Assembly: GCF_026262505.1 (NCBI RefSeq) | Contig: NC_067205.1 | Coordinates: forward strand, 26,862,556-26,926,555 | Direction of reading: 5' to 3' | DNA length: 64,000 bases | Source of the DNA: Trichomonas vaginalis G3 | Taxonomy: Eukaryota > Parabasalia > Trichomonadida > Trichomonadidae | In this document: in pieces, positions 1-11,022 of the stretch | Layout: every line of letters starts with the position of its first letter | Numbering within the stretch: the stretch's first letter is position 1 | Notes under the pieces: model-generated | What the model was told of the DNA's origin: nothing | The model's database searches: none | What the model saw: the letters and a program-made list of their open reading frames with translations, nothing else | Made by a program: the position numbers and the translations under genes

Positions 1-2260
1 TTATATGGAGACAAGTAGTTCCTTCATGTTGTAAATGCGTGTTTTTCATTTGAGAGAATAAATTAGTGAAATTTTCTCTCAAATCAACAATTAAATACAG
101 TTAAAAAATATAGATATTTTAATGAAATAACCAATATATTATTTTTATATTTGTAATCGTATTTTGAATATTTTATGCTATCAATTGTTTTGAGAGTAAT
201 TTATGGAATAGGTATAATTTGATTTATCACAATGAGTTCATCACATTCGAAATGGATAATTTCTCATTGAATTTTGTCACATTTGTAATGATCTTTTGCC
301 TCACTCATCCCTTGCTCAAACATTACATCTGATTATTTAACCCATTACACATCTAAGGTTATTATCAGTATTATCTCATTTCATACCAATTGCAGTTCTT
401 TCGGACTCTATTAACTTATTGCCAATATTTTTTTACGATATTCAAAAGGCCTAAAAATGATTTAAATAGCACGTATTATGAGTATTATTTATATGCATTG
501 CAACTTGAAACAAAGTCTGTTATTATAATAACATTCCACCAATGAACTTGGTAAAAGTAACTCTAAAACCCAGAACTTGTAGCGATAATGATAATAAATA
601 ATCCCCTGCATATCATTTGATGATCTCAAAAACAATTCAACCTTTCAAATACTCCAGTGAGTAGTCTTATATAAAATAGTTTTCTAATAAGAAATAATGT
701 ATTGTCCATAATAATTTGTGTTTTGGAGCTAATCTACATCTGATTTTCAGAACATTTAATATTAGGAGATCTTTGTTAGATAATTCGTATTTAAAAAGAT
801 ATTTAAACTTATTAATACCTACAGTCAATCAAGTATGTGCACTCAGAGTTTCAAAGAGATGTTTCAAAATACGATATATTTACATATGTGGCAAATAGAA
901 TCAGAATTCCTGGTAGTTAAAGATATTTCTTAAAATTTGTAAAAAAATAGTATATTATGATTCATACAAGCATATTTTAAGCCTTAATAACTGTATTGAT
1001 TAATATATGTAAGGAAAAATGAACGGTCGGGAATCAAATCGGTATCACACAAGGTGTTGAGAGATAAACACATATTAATTATGTGTGAAAGAAAATAATA
1101 TATATTTATTTAGTATTCATATGTGGTTTTGCTGACCATTAGAACTGTAAACAATTAAGTTATGAAAGGAAAAACATAATTAGCAGAAATCTATGTGAAA
1201 ATACTTGATTTTTTAAGAAATTATTAGTAATGTTCGAGTTTCCCTAGTAAATATTGTATAACTAGCTCTACATTCTATTTTCCAATGAGAATTTTTTGAT
1301 TAATCGAAGAATTTTAAGATATATTTGAGAAATAAACAATTACGAGGAGTTAATCATCAATTAATGTGTAAAAGAATTTTTTGGCTATTGTTTCTTTGTT
1401 TAATGTGATCGATAAGAATTGCTAATGGTAATGTGAAAGCGGAGATCCATTGCCAATGAAAAATAATGAAAAATTAATTCAAGATATGAGAAAATGCAAA
1501 TATTTATTGGATAAATTATCGATTTAGAGAAGAGTTTCGGATTTGCCTCTCCTGTGAATCAGCAATAGAATATTTAACCAAAAAATGATCAATTTATAGC
1601 AGAACATGGATGACTACTATGTGTAAAAGGTGACATTTCTCGCCAATTAGCAATTCATGACAAAATATATTTAGTCAATAATAAAATCATAAAATGCTAA
1701 ATAAATTCAAGGAACTATTATTTTATACATAAAATATATTCTTTTCTATTATTTGTTATTACATAAATATTAGTAGATATTGAGAAAAAACTATTTAAAC
1801 AAAAATAATTTCCAAAAAAAGTTCGAATACTAAAAAATGATCTTCAATTCCTATTAAATTAAAGATGTAATTCATAATTTCGAAAAAATTTTGAAACACA
1901 AATCCTTCTATAATAGCTCAAAGAGCAATAATTCAACAAAATAATGTTCCATTTCCAAGCAATCGAAATATTTCATAAAATACCATTGTGGTTTTTTGAA
2001 ATCTCAGATGCAAACACGGATTAAAAACGAAATCTGATCCATTTTCAATGAAATCATTTATGATATTTTATTTTGTAATATTTTTGTTGTAGGAAGTGGC
2101 CAATTCATAGACAACTAAAGAAGACTGATGAAAAGAAATCAAAATCTAACAAGAAATAAGGAGACAAAAAAAAAACAAATTCGAATTTGAAATTGATAAA
2201 TAAAAAAACAAAAGTTGATTGTAGATTTAAAAAAGAAGTCATGACTTTAGAATTTATGTG
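1..2260. other. AT-rich intergenic stretch, no supported gene
   Basis: About 2.2 kb with no convincing coding region on either strand. A 60-codon open frame at 716-898 has no recognisable motif and no initiator upstream, and is treated as chance. There are homopolymer runs of A and T and a small imperfect palindrome near 1070-1090, but no RNA gene that I can recognise. Confidence 0.6.
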
Positions 2261-2285
2261 AAATTAATTAAATGAGCAAAATTCT

Positions 2286-3515
2286 TTAGAGCTTTTCACC
2301 GTTAGCAGCCTTGACAGCCTTGATACCAGCGTCTGTAAGGTTGTCAGCTGGGATGATTGGGAGACCGGATTCGCGGAGGAGCTTCTTACCAGCATCGACG
2401 TTTGTACCCTCGAGACGGACAACGAGTGGGACCTTGAGGCCAACCTTCTTGAAGGCGGCGATGACACCAGCAGCGACCATGTCGCAGCGGACGATACCAC
2501 CGAAGATGTTGACGAGGATAGCCTTTACGTGTGACTGAGATGAGATGATTGTGAAGCCCTCTGTAACGGCAGCCTCAGAAGCAGCACCACCGAGATCGAG
2601 GAAGTTAGCTGGATCACCACCGGCAAGTTTGATGACATCCATTGTAGCCATAGCAAGGCCAGCACCGTTAACGAGGCAAGCGACGTTACCATCGAGTGGG
2701 ACGTAGTTAAGACCGTACTTCTCAGCGCGGATTTCGAATGGGTTGACTTGCTTGAGGTCACGATAGCCGAAGATCTGCTTCTGGCGGTAGTGAGCGGAGT
2801 CATCGAAGTTGAACTTGGAGTCGACTGTGATGATGCGGCCATCTGTTGTCTCGGCGAGTGGGTTAACTTCGACCTGTGTAGCATCGGAGCCAACGAAGAG
2901 CTTCCAAAGCTTCTGCATTTCCTCAACACCGTTCTCGTAAGCCTTGCCTGTAAGGCCGAGCTTCTTGGAAATTGTCTGGGCAACTTCCTCTGTGATGCCC
3001 TGGACACCATCAAGAACGAACTTGTGGATCTTCTCTGGGTGCTTGGCAGCGACTTCTTCGATTTCGACACCACCCTCTGTTGAGGCGATGACGACTGGGG
3101 ACTGTGTCTGGCGGTCGAGAAGGATAGCGAAGTAGAGTTCGCGCTTGACTTCGACTGGGTCAGAGAGCATGACAGCCTGGCAGAGAAGGCCGTCCTTGCC
3201 TGTCTGCTTTGTAACAAGGTGGTGGCCAAGCATCTCCTTAGCAATCTTGGCGGCTTCATCAGCGGACTTTACGAAGTGAACGCCGGACTTGAAGCCTGTC
3301 TCTTTCCAGTGGCCCTTGCCACGGCCACCACAGTAGACCTGAGCCTTGATGACGGCGGCTGGAAGACCGATCTTCTTGAATGCAGCAGCAGCCTCTTCTG
3401 GTGTGCGGGCAACAACGTTGATACCAGCGGCAACGTTGAATTTGGCGCAGATTTCCTTGGATTGCCATTCAAGGATGTTGAAGTTACGGGCAAAGTTTGA
3501 TGATGCTGAAAGCAT
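2286..3515 (-). CDS. succinyl-CoA synthetase (succinate-CoA ligase) beta subunit, hydrogenosomal
   Basis: This 409-residue protein pairs with the alpha subunit to convert succinyl-CoA to succinate with substrate-level phosphorylation; in trichomonads this happens in the hydrogenosome. Seen: a short N-terminal extension (MLSASSNFAR, then NFNILEW) with the Arg-two-before-cleavage pattern of hydrogenosomal presequences; an ATP-grasp region over residues 10-235 with GGRGKG at 63-68 and EVNPLAE at 216-222 (metal-binding acidic and Asn residues); and a ligase domain with LVNGAGLAMATMD at 281-293 and the beta-subunit signature GGIVRCDMVAAGVI around 339-352. Length fits the family. Codon use is more GC-rich than the neighbourhood, as expected of a highly expressed gene. 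The stop is followed by A, giving TAAA, the reported trichomonad poly(A) signal overlapping the stop. Nucleotide specificity (ADP or GDP) cannot be read here. The antisense open frames over this gene are shadows. Confidence 0.96.
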   Translation of the reverse strand: MLSASSNFARNFNILEWQSKEICAKFNVAAGINVVARTPEEAAAAFKKIGLPAAVIKAQVYCGGRGKGHWKETGFKSGVHFVKSADEAAKIAKEMLGHHLVTKQTGKDGLLCQAVMLSDPVEVKRELYFAILLDRQTQSPVVIASTEGGVEIEEVAAKHPEKIHKFVLDGVQGITEEVAQTISKKLGLTGKAYENGVEEMQKLWKLFVGSDATQVEVNPLAETTDGRIITVDSKFNFDDSAHYRQKQIFGYRDLKQVNPFEIRAEKYGLNYVPLDGNVACLVNGAGLAMATMDVIKLAGGDPANFLDLGGAASEAAVTEGFTIISSQSHVKAILVNIFGGIVRCDMVAAGVIAAFKKVGLKVPLVVRLEGTNVDAGKKLLRESGLPIIPADNLTDAGIKAVKAANGEKL

Positions 3516-3528
3516 GAATGTGAAGTGA
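3516..3528 (-). promoter_or_regulatory. trichomonad initiator (Inr) of the succinyl-CoA synthetase gene
   Basis: On the minus strand the bases just before the ATG read TCACTTCACATTC. This contains two overlapping matches to the trichomonad Inr consensus TCA(+1)-pyrimidine-(T/A). It supports the chosen start, because trichomonad Inrs lie within about 20 bases of the ATG. Confidence 0.8.
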
Positions 3529-3529
3529 T

Positions 3530-4359
3530 CATTGAAAGCCGCTGAGCATTCAATTTTGAGGGCTAATTGTTAACTCGAAAAAAAAGTTCTCCAATAAAAG
3601 CGGAGAAAACTTACAAAGAGTGGACATTTTTATGACCGATTGGCATTATACTTATAGTAGATATGGCTATACGCATTTCATCAACAAAAAATTTTTTTCT
3701 GTGTAAAAACCCATTTCAATCTCAAAAGTGACAGCGAAATGTGATGGGTGTTTTGAATCAATGTGATCGTCTCTATCTTATGAACACTTATAAATTTTTT
3801 GTTTTGAAATTTTGGTTTTAGTTAGGATTTATATCTTCTTTAATCCCTCTTTGATCATCGGTTCGAAATTGTATTTTTTTGCAATCTTTGAATCCCGGTT
3901 TCGCGATTTTCCGGCTTTACAGAACCACAATACGGAATAAACATTTCAGATACATTCCTTGTTTGATTCATATCATTTTTCTTTTAGAACGGATTTTTGT
4001 TTTGATCGAGAGATTCGTACATTCTTGATTTGATAAACTATAGATAAGATATATGAAACAAAGGCAGGCTATGCGGTAAATTAGAGCTTATTCTGATATT
4101 TTGAAATTTAACCGGATGACAGGTGTTCGGTTTCAAAGTACTTTTATTTTAAATTTATATTTAATTAATTATATGCTCACAAATAACTTCAATAATAATT
4201 AGTAAATCAAAATTTTTGATTGAAATATTCAATTTAGCTCACAAAAAGATGTGTTCATACAAAATTTTTAGAAATAATGTAGATCTGATAGAATAAGAAT
4301 ATGAAATAAATCAAAAATTATCAAAATCGAATTTTTTATAATAATATACGAAAAAAATT
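3530..4359. other. intergenic, upstream region of the SCS gene
   Basis: AT-rich sequence with no coding region that I can support. It contains the upstream promoter region of the minus-strand gene to its left and the 3' flank of the minus-strand tRNA to its right. No repeat stands out. Confidence 0.5.
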
Positions 4360-4431
4360 TGAGGCCGAAGGGAGTCGAACCCCCAACCTTGAGATCTGGA
4401 GTCTCACGCAATGCCATTATGCTACAGCCCC
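4360..4431 (-). tRNA. tRNA-Trp (anticodon CCA)
   Basis: The minus strand folds as a full cloverleaf. The 7-bp acceptor GGGGCTG pairs with CGGCCTC with only wobble exceptions. The anticodon stem TGAGA/TCTCA encloses the loop CTCCAGA, giving anticodon CCA. The T-arm has loop TTCGACT on a 5-bp stem (two G-U pairs), and TAGCATAATGG supplies a box A-like D-arm. The discriminator base is A. No intron is seen. A T-rich run follows on the minus strand, as expected of a Pol III terminator. Confidence 0.95.
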
Positions 4432-4439
4432 AACACATT

Positions 4440-5222
4440 TATTTAGCTATATGTTAAAACTAAAAACCAATAAACTCAAACTGTTTTATTAAAATATTTT
4501 TTAACCTTTGCTGTAGCAATACCATCTATCATCAATATTAAATTTTCATTCATTATTCATGTATTTTCCATATTACGTTATTCATGATATCCAAATATCT
4601 TCTTATTCTTTACAACATTCCCAATATAATTTAGCTTTATAATTAAATGCTATTTCTTTCATGCCAACTTCTTGATTTCTAATTTAATTACTTATAACCC
4701 AATATCCACTATTAATTATGATTTAATCAATTTTGCATTTTATGTTTGTATTCACTTTAATATGTGGATACTTTTCGAAAAGTTTACGATTCAGAACATG
4801 AGCTTTTAGTCTGTCGATTGATCAATCTAACCCTTAAATTACTTTTTTCCTGCTCATTCCAATGATGTCATTAATAACCATCTGATTTTATAGCATAAAA
4901 TTATTAAAACAAGGCATTATTCTATTTTTTCTCGTTATTTTTTTTTGAATTTTTTGTTGTAAAATTCCGAATTTTGACATTTTACCGATAGAATTCATTT
5001 CTGATGTTTCAACCAGTTCTATGAAATTGAGTTTCAGCATCTATTCAATTTTTATCAAAAATGAAAATAAAATTGAATTGCATAAATATCCGAATAGATT
5101 CACATCACTGGATGTCCAAAAATTTGAAGAAAATATTTCGGAAAAGTGACAAATCAGTACAAATTCAATTAATTTGTTTACTTCTTTGAATTTTTTGGTA
5201 TCAAATCAACTTTAACTTTTAA
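4440..5222. other. AT-rich intergenic stretch
   Basis: About 0.8 kb with no coding region, RNA gene or repeat that I can support. Confidence 0.5.
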
Positions 5223-5630
5223 ATGTACACCCACACAACATATCCATACCAATTTATGTATCCCCAAGCTCCGGTGTTTACACAGTCTATGGTTCAAACT
5301 ATGACTCCAATCACTCCTGTTTCTCTTGAGCCACCTCCAACATTGAGTTTAAATATCCCAAAGTTCGAGTATACAACCGATAAAATACCTTTCATCCCAT
5401 TTGATAGACATAAAAATGATTACAACTTCGAGACTCCTCTCGAAGCTATGACCTTCATTGCAAAACATTGCATGAAATATCATCAAGTTTTCAATCGCAA
5501 TTTAGCAAAGGTTTATTCAAAACACGTTAGGGTATTATCAATTCAAGATTTATCATATATACAGTTCTCTGCGATTGATAAGAAGATATTTAATGCAATA
5601 TTTACAAAGGTACATCGTAGAAACAACTGA
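5223..5630 (+). CDS. hypothetical small protein, Tyr/Pro-rich N-terminus
   Basis: A 135-codon open frame not recognised as any family. Residues 1-45 are rich in Tyr, Pro, Thr and Gln (MYTHTTYPYQFMYPQ and so on). The rest is a more ordinary soluble sequence with a Lys/His-rich C-terminus (KVHRRNN). Base composition is less AT-rich than the flanks, which supports real coding. There is no signal peptide or membrane segment. TCAA-type sequences lie just upstream of the ATG but do not match the Inr consensus well. A second open frame at 5575-5781 overlaps its end in another frame and looks like chance. It may be a short lineage-specific gene or the remains of a longer one. Confidence 0.5.
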   Translation: MYTHTTYPYQFMYPQAPVFTQSMVQTMTPITPVSLEPPPTLSLNIPKFEYTTDKIPFIPFDRHKNDYNFETPLEAMTFIAKHCMKYHQVFNRNLAKVYSKHVRVLSIQDLSYIQFSAIDKKIFNAIFTKVHRRNN

Positions 5631-6330
5631 CTGCGCAATAGTGTTGAGTAAAGGAATTTATGTTTTGATAAATCCAAATCATTTTTCATTTACAGTTATT
5701 ATTATGATTCATCATTTTGCTGAATATCATTTATGGCTTCCATATTTTTCATATCAACTTCATTTGTGCAAATTTTTATAGGAAACATTACCACATAGAA
5801 GTTTTTCATATATTCAGAAGGAATATCTGAAAACGATTTCTATTATTTTCGAATTACTGCAATTCGCAATTCTGAAATATGTTCTTTATAGCAATGATTT
5901 TAAAGAGATTGGCTATTTCCAATTTCACGCAACGGCTTCTTTTTTAGTTACGATCCTATTGGCGTGAAGCGTCCAAAATCGAGTAATATTTTTTTTTCTC
6001 TCTGATATGTTATATATGTAGGCTCTTTCGAATACTCCAATAAAATCAGCTATGTGTAACAATATACACTCAATTTCTTACTTTTACAACTCAATATGGA
6101 AAAATTTTTTCAAATTATAGAACTATTTGAAATACAATAGAGACCAACACTGATATGGAAGTATAGGATATCAAAGAGCCTTTATAATGGTAATACTATG
6201 ATGGACAAATGCTAAATTTTGACTCATTTATAATCAAATTTTTGATCTCAGGGATATTGAAAAAGTAAAAATTTGACTCAGTTATAATCAAATACTTTCT
6301 ATTCAATTTTGAGGGAAACTTGAAAAAACA
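5631..6330. other. intergenic stretch
   Basis: AT-rich sequence without a supported gene. It holds two imperfect direct copies of a phrase around ATTTTGACTCATTTATAATCAAAT at about 6216-6290, broken by a short spacer, suggesting a local tandem duplication. Confidence 0.4.
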
Positions 6331-6770
6331 TTTTCCTAATTTTGAATAGTTTACAAGTAATAAAAAAATTTAAAAAATTAATAAAATTAAGTGTTTAGTT
6401 AAATGCAAGGTGTTATTCTCCTTGGATATGAGTAGCAAAAGGTGCTACTCTCCATGTATTCTAAAAATGAAATAATTTTGGTAGCTTTGTATGGAGATGA
6501 ATATTGATTGTTAACTGGAGTCTCAAATGATGCATTGGAGACTTTTAACAATGGCTCCTAATTCATTTTTGTAGTCCTGGAGACAAATTGCTGGGAAATT
6601 TCCAAGGTACCCGCAGCATTTTAGTTTCGCTCCATTTTGAAGTTTTTGAATCAAACCTCTTTACGGTTAACTAAATTATTTCTAAACATTTTGCAAATAA
6701 TCTAAACACTAAATTTTAATAATTTTTTAAATTTTTTTATTTGTAAACTATACAAAATTACGGAAAAATT
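6331..6770. repeat. inverted-repeat (MITE-like) element of about 440 bp
   Basis: The segment 6331-6408 and the reverse complement of about 6693-6770 match over nearly 78 bases with a few differences; both read TTTTCC...TAATTTTG.ATAGTTTAC and then a run through AGTGTTTAG to TTTGCAA. The interior has no coding potential. This is the layout of a non-autonomous DNA element with long terminal inverted repeats (foldback or MITE type). I could not identify a clear target duplication, so family and exact ends are open. Confidence 0.6.
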
Positions 6771-6978
6771 ATTTTAAAAATCTTACTCAGTATATATTGT
6801 ACTGTAATATTTTTTTACTTCATCTTAAGTTTTTTGAGAGGAAAATTGTATGTCGAAAAAATATGTTACTTCATTTCACGCAATTTGAATGAATCAGTTC
6901 ACCAAACCGCAAAATTTTCAATTGAAGTGAGGTAACATATTTTTCAAGAAATCACACAACATTGAATTAAAGTAATTT

Positions 6979-7029
6979 CAGCATTTGCCCAAAAATTGAG
7001 GCTTCGCCTCAATTTTTGGGCAAATGCTG
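6979..7029. repeat. perfect 24-bp-stem hairpin
   Basis: CAGCATTTGCCC at 6979 begins an arm that is perfectly reverse-complementary to the arm ending GGGCAAATGCTG at 7029. There are 24 paired bases on each side of a 3-base TTC loop (7003-7005). The next base pair outward mismatches. A second imperfect hairpin lies just to the left, with arms near 6857-6880 and 6920-6946 sharing ATATGTTAC. Confidence 0.9.
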
Positions 7030-7190
7030 GAAAAATTTTCCATCAAATTGAAGGGGAAATTTCAAATTTTTATCATTTCACGAGAATTCTCCGTACTAGA
7101 CAATTTAAAATAAAGGTTTTATGTTACCAAAAATTTCTAGTCAAAAAGTGACACAATGAGCTCAAGTTTGACTGAAATCTTAAATTTCTC

Positions 7191-7529
7191 ATGGGATATC
7201 AGGACAATTATCACCCAAATTATGAAGAAATACAAATCTTCGAAGCAATGAAGAAATATCATTTCAGTAAAGAATGGCTTGTTAAAAAGATCAAAAAGGC
7301 TGTCAATTCCGCGTTTAGAGAACAGAATTTTTATCCAACAGAAATTCCCACTACGTGTATCTTTATAAGATACAATCAGAACAAACCAGAAATCGAAATC
7401 CGTACTTCGGAAATGAAGTTTACAAAAGGTCAATTTCGGGATGAAATATGCAATATCTGCAATTTAGTTGGTGAATGCGTTCATCAAATCATGCTCGATT
7501 ATGAGCTTGGATTCCAATACACATATTAA
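7191..7529 (+). CDS. hypothetical 112-residue protein
   Basis: A small open frame of mixed charge (MGYQDNYHPNYEEIQIFEAM at the N-terminus), with a Lys-rich helix-like segment around residues 28-42 (FSKEWLVKKIKKAVNSAF), a middle part with CIFIRYNQNKPEIEIRTSEM, and a Cys-containing C-terminus (CNICNLVGECVHQ). Codon choice is better than the surrounding non-coding DNA. I do not recognise the family. The antisense open frame at 7137-7433 is probably a shadow. No good Inr is visible, so the start is uncertain. Confidence 0.5.
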   Translation: MGYQDNYHPNYEEIQIFEAMKKYHFSKEWLVKKIKKAVNSAFREQNFYPTEIPTTCIFIRYNQNKPEIEIRTSEMKFTKGQFRDEICNICNLVGECVHQIMLDYELGFQYTY

Positions 7530-7549
7530 ATCAAACGTGTGATCGGATG

Positions 7550-7640
7550 CAAAAAATTGATATTTAATAATTGATGATTGATATTTAACAAATGATGATT
7601 GATATTTAATAATTGATGATTGATATTTAAAAATTGAAAA
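7550..7640. repeat. short tandem repeat, about four units
   Basis: TTGATGATTGATATTTAA-type units repeat about four times immediately downstream of the small gene, with a period of about 28 bases and minor differences between units. Confidence 0.75.
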
Positions 7641-7790
7641 CCCCAGGAGGTATAGCTCTGGGTTTAAAATCACCCAAGTTATAAAATAGTTTGGGTTGAT
7701 GCTGCATTATAAAACCAGCTTCTATCGTGTATAATAGACTGGTTATCATCCCAACTTTGTTTGGGTTGATGCTGCATTATAAAAATCCCA
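7637..7790. repeat. 26-bp direct repeats 70 bp apart, beside a hairpin
   Basis: The phrase GTTTGGGTTGATGCTGCATT and its continuation ATAAAA occur at 7689-7714 and again, identical, at 7759-7784. Just to the left, AACCCCAG and CTGGGTT (about 7638-7663) can pair as a stem with an 11-base loop. The exact duplication plus the hairpin could mark a structured RNA or a transposon relic; neither is identified. Confidence 0.55.
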
Positions 7791-8594
7791 TACACAATCG
7801 GAAAAAAAATTATAAGAAATTATATTAAGAAATTATAATTTATTCTTTAAAGTCAAATTGAAATATTTTTGCCTCAAAAACACGAGATTATATCTCAGTA
7901 CTTCAATTAGGAAGTAAACTTTAATTTATTAAAAGAATTTCAATTTTTTTTAAGAATGTTAGTGATATTTCGTACTAAGATGGAGCTTCTAAAACAGAAA
8001 GAGATTTGTAGTGACGAAAAGTTCATTACCGATTTATGAATTAAAAAGAATTATTCAAATTTGTAATGAATGGATCTTTTTAAAGTATATTGTATAATAA
8101 CCATATTCCCAGAAAATGTATTGCAAATCATATTTAATAGGGATAGTTAAATACTCTTTCGATAATATTTCACTTCTAATATTACCAATCAGATATTACT
8201 TAAATAGCATAAGTAGTTTTACGCATATATCCTTGGTATTTATCAAATACATTAGATTTTTCTTCTTCAAATCTAATACAAAAGATTTTGCTTTTTGATC
8301 GTTTTTAGAATTTACCATATATTTAAATGCTATAGTTAATGGTTAAAAGGACTCTTTACATGAACAAAAAATAAAGAAATCAAAGGTTTAAATTGATCCA
8401 TTCAAAAAGATTGTATATTTAGCAATTTAAATAGTGAAAATGGCAATAACTATTACAAGATATATATTACCAATCAGCTAATTTGGCTATTTTAGCATAT
8501 TTCATTCAATAAAATTTTTATGAATGGAGAATTTCTCAAAAATTGAATTCCTTATCAAAAAATTTTAACAATTTTTAACGTACATTTAAAAGTA
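7790..8594. other. AT-rich intergenic stretch
   Basis: No supported gene. An open frame at 8116-8298 is Ile/Phe/Ser-rich in the way random AT-rich DNA is, and is not listed. Confidence 0.5.
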
Positions 8595-10820
8595 ATGACT
8601 TCAAAAATCACAGTAAAAGCTCGTTCAAAAACTTCAATATCCAATGATACAAGCGAACCTACTATATCAAAAAGCCCCATGCCTACTCCAAGAAGGACAT
8701 CGACTTCAATTAAGAAAAAAATTAAAAAAGATGAACCAATAATATTAACCGGAAGACCCATTGAAGTTAAATCATCAAATACAGTTGGATTTAAACATGG
8801 AGGTATTAAAACAGAACAAGATTTGACTCATTTTAGAAATATTTTTGAAAAAGAAACAAGCGATGTTCAGGCTAGATCAGTTTTCAGAGAATTGGAAGAA
8901 AAGTTATCTCATGTGCCACTTGATGATTACGAAAAACTTGAACCTCAGGATCAATATAAAATTATTCAACAGCTTCTAGACATTTACAACTTTTCATGGA
9001 ACGAATGATGTTTTCAACTCCACAAAATAAGCAATGAACATTCAAAAGTTCTTGCAAAGCTTAAATCTTTTTACAATTCTTTGCTAGATTTATATCCTGA
9101 ACTCGTTTTAAACTTTAACAATCGTTTAGAAACATTACAAAAAGAAAACAATGACAAAGATAGACAAATACAAACCCTAAAACAAGAATTAAAGGCACAA
9201 ATTGATCGAAATAACGGTACAAGAAAGTATATTATTGACTGCCAGAATGAAATTACCAGACTAAAAGCTGCTAAAAAGTATTATAAAAACGAATTAAACA
9301 ATGAAGTTATGGTTGTTGAACAGGCGAAATCTTATATCACAGAAATGAGGCTTCAAAATCAAATGTTAAAAGAAGAAAATGAGCGTTTAAAGAACACAAA
9401 AATTAATTTAGATATGCCAACTTCTTCAAATGCAGTTGCCTTCAATGATGTTGGAGTTGGAACATCCGATAACTATATAGCTCCAACAAATTCAAACAAC
9501 CAGCTTCCAAATGTTCCATTGAAGAGAAGGGACTCAAAGAAATTGACTAGGGTAGATAGCGTTGACAGAGCTTTATCATTATTAACAGAAGAACTTGTTG
9601 ATGAACGTTATGTTCCATTAAGACATACTGTATTTTCATTTATTATAGATTCAGATCAAGATATTCAAAGCGAATTTGTAAAACAAACTGATAATACAGA
9701 ATTTAAAACTTTCAACTGGCTATTTCCTAAGATTTGCACAATATTTATTACAGTACTAAATAATGAAGATCCTTCATCTCCATTTAGATCTTTCGACCAT
9801 GTTATTTCTTCCTATATTTCCAAGATTTATCAAACTTCATTTTTAACACAAAAAATGACTACGATACTCGTTCAATCAGCTCATATTATTGATTCTAAGA
9901 ATTACATTTTCAAAATGTTTAATAAGTTTTTAGAAAATGAATATGACTTTACTTGCTTTAGATTTTTCCATACAATGCTTGAATTTTCCATTGCATATGC
10001 AAAGCCAGATGTTTCTACTATTGTTGCAAATGAATCTTTGAATGAATCAGATTCAATGATCACAATTTTACCAAGTGATGCTATTAGCGTTCATCAAGCA
10101 GTATTTCCATTCTGGGAGCCATGCGAGGAATTCACTTCCACTGATTATCCAATAGATTATTGGGAATTCCTTGACATTCTTGTACAAGATTTCATTAAAG
10201 CCAGAAAACATATTGGAGCCTTCATTAAAAATGGCCTTTTACTGTCTGGAAACCAAGATATAGCTCATGTTACTCTGAAGAACTTCCTCACTTTGAACTT
10301 GATTGCTTTTCCAGATGTAAATACAGGCAAAGTCAAAGATGAATGGCATCAACTTTTGACTCGATATGAAGCTCTTGGACACAAAGAACCCGACTCAATA
10401 GACAATTCTTCTATTATTTATTACTGCGTTTCAAAAGATTCACTTATCATTAAAATGATGAGAACGAATACAATTGAACAATTCTCCCAAATGTTCTTCG
10501 ATATGAACGCGCCAATGCTTGAGGCTCTTAACTTCATTATAAAGAGATTGACCATTTACATACCAGCACTTAAGAATTCTCTTCCAAATCAAGCAGATAT
10601 TTTGAATGATGCTGCCTCAAACATAAGAAATTCTTTGTATTTAGCTGACATTTCAGGAACTTTGGGCTTTTATAGAAAGATGCTTCATCAAATTGATAGT
10701 GAACAAGTAAATGACTTCTCATCATTAATTGTTTCTAATCAATCCGCTGATGAAGATATCAAAAGAATTCTCAAGCATCTTGAAGAGAGAGAAACCGTTG
10801 TTGGCGTTACTGTTTTGTAA
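8595..10820 (+). pseudogene. coiled-coil protein gene interrupted by one in-frame TGA
   Basis: Two long open stretches in the same frame, 8595-9005 and 9009-10820, are separated only by a TGA at 9006-9008. The reading continues directly after it (CFQLHKISNEHSKVLAKL). Part one (137 residues) starts Ser/Thr/Lys-rich and ends in an acidic segment (HVPLDDYEKLEPQDQYK). Part two begins with a strong heptad-type coiled coil running to about 110 residues beyond the stop (for example RLETLQKENNDKDRQIQTLK). A long, mostly alpha-helical region of about 430 residues follows, without membrane segments. I do not recognise the family; it resembles cytoskeletal or flagellar coiled-coil proteins only in character. 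Explanations are a nonsense allele in the sequenced strain, a sequence error, or read-through; trichomonads are held to use the standard code. Coding signal stays good on both sides, so any break is recent. Confidence 0.8.
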
Positions 10821-11022
10821 AATATTATTGTTTGTTTGATTATTTTTATGTAATTGCACCTTTTTTACTTTTTTTGAATTTTGAAATCAATTTTTTTGGA
10901 TATGATATCGAGAAATTTTCTTACAAATTTAAGGGATAATGCAATGCAACTAAAATATAATTAGACTTTATTTTTCTGAATAAAAATGTGACATCAATAT
11001 AAAAAAAATCTTTCAAAAATCA

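Noticed and set aside
716-898. 60-codon open frame in the left intergenic stretch
   Set aside because: No initiator, no motif and random-like composition.
2311-3553. Several long open frames antisense to or overlapping the succinyl-CoA synthetase gene
   Set aside because: They are by-products of the gene's biased codon use; none has a recognisable domain, while the minus-strand frame is a full-length family match.
5575-5781. Second open frame overlapping the small gene at 5223-5630
   Set aside because: Composition is that of non-coding AT-rich DNA (Ile, Phe, Tyr, Leu), with no initiator; a spliced continuation was considered, but no trichomonad-type GTATGT and ACTAACACACAG pair is seen.
9006-9008. 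Selenocysteine or reassigned TGA
   Set aside because: No selenoprotein family resemblance and no structured element seen downstream; trichomonads are taken to use the standard code, so nonsense or sequence error is simpler.
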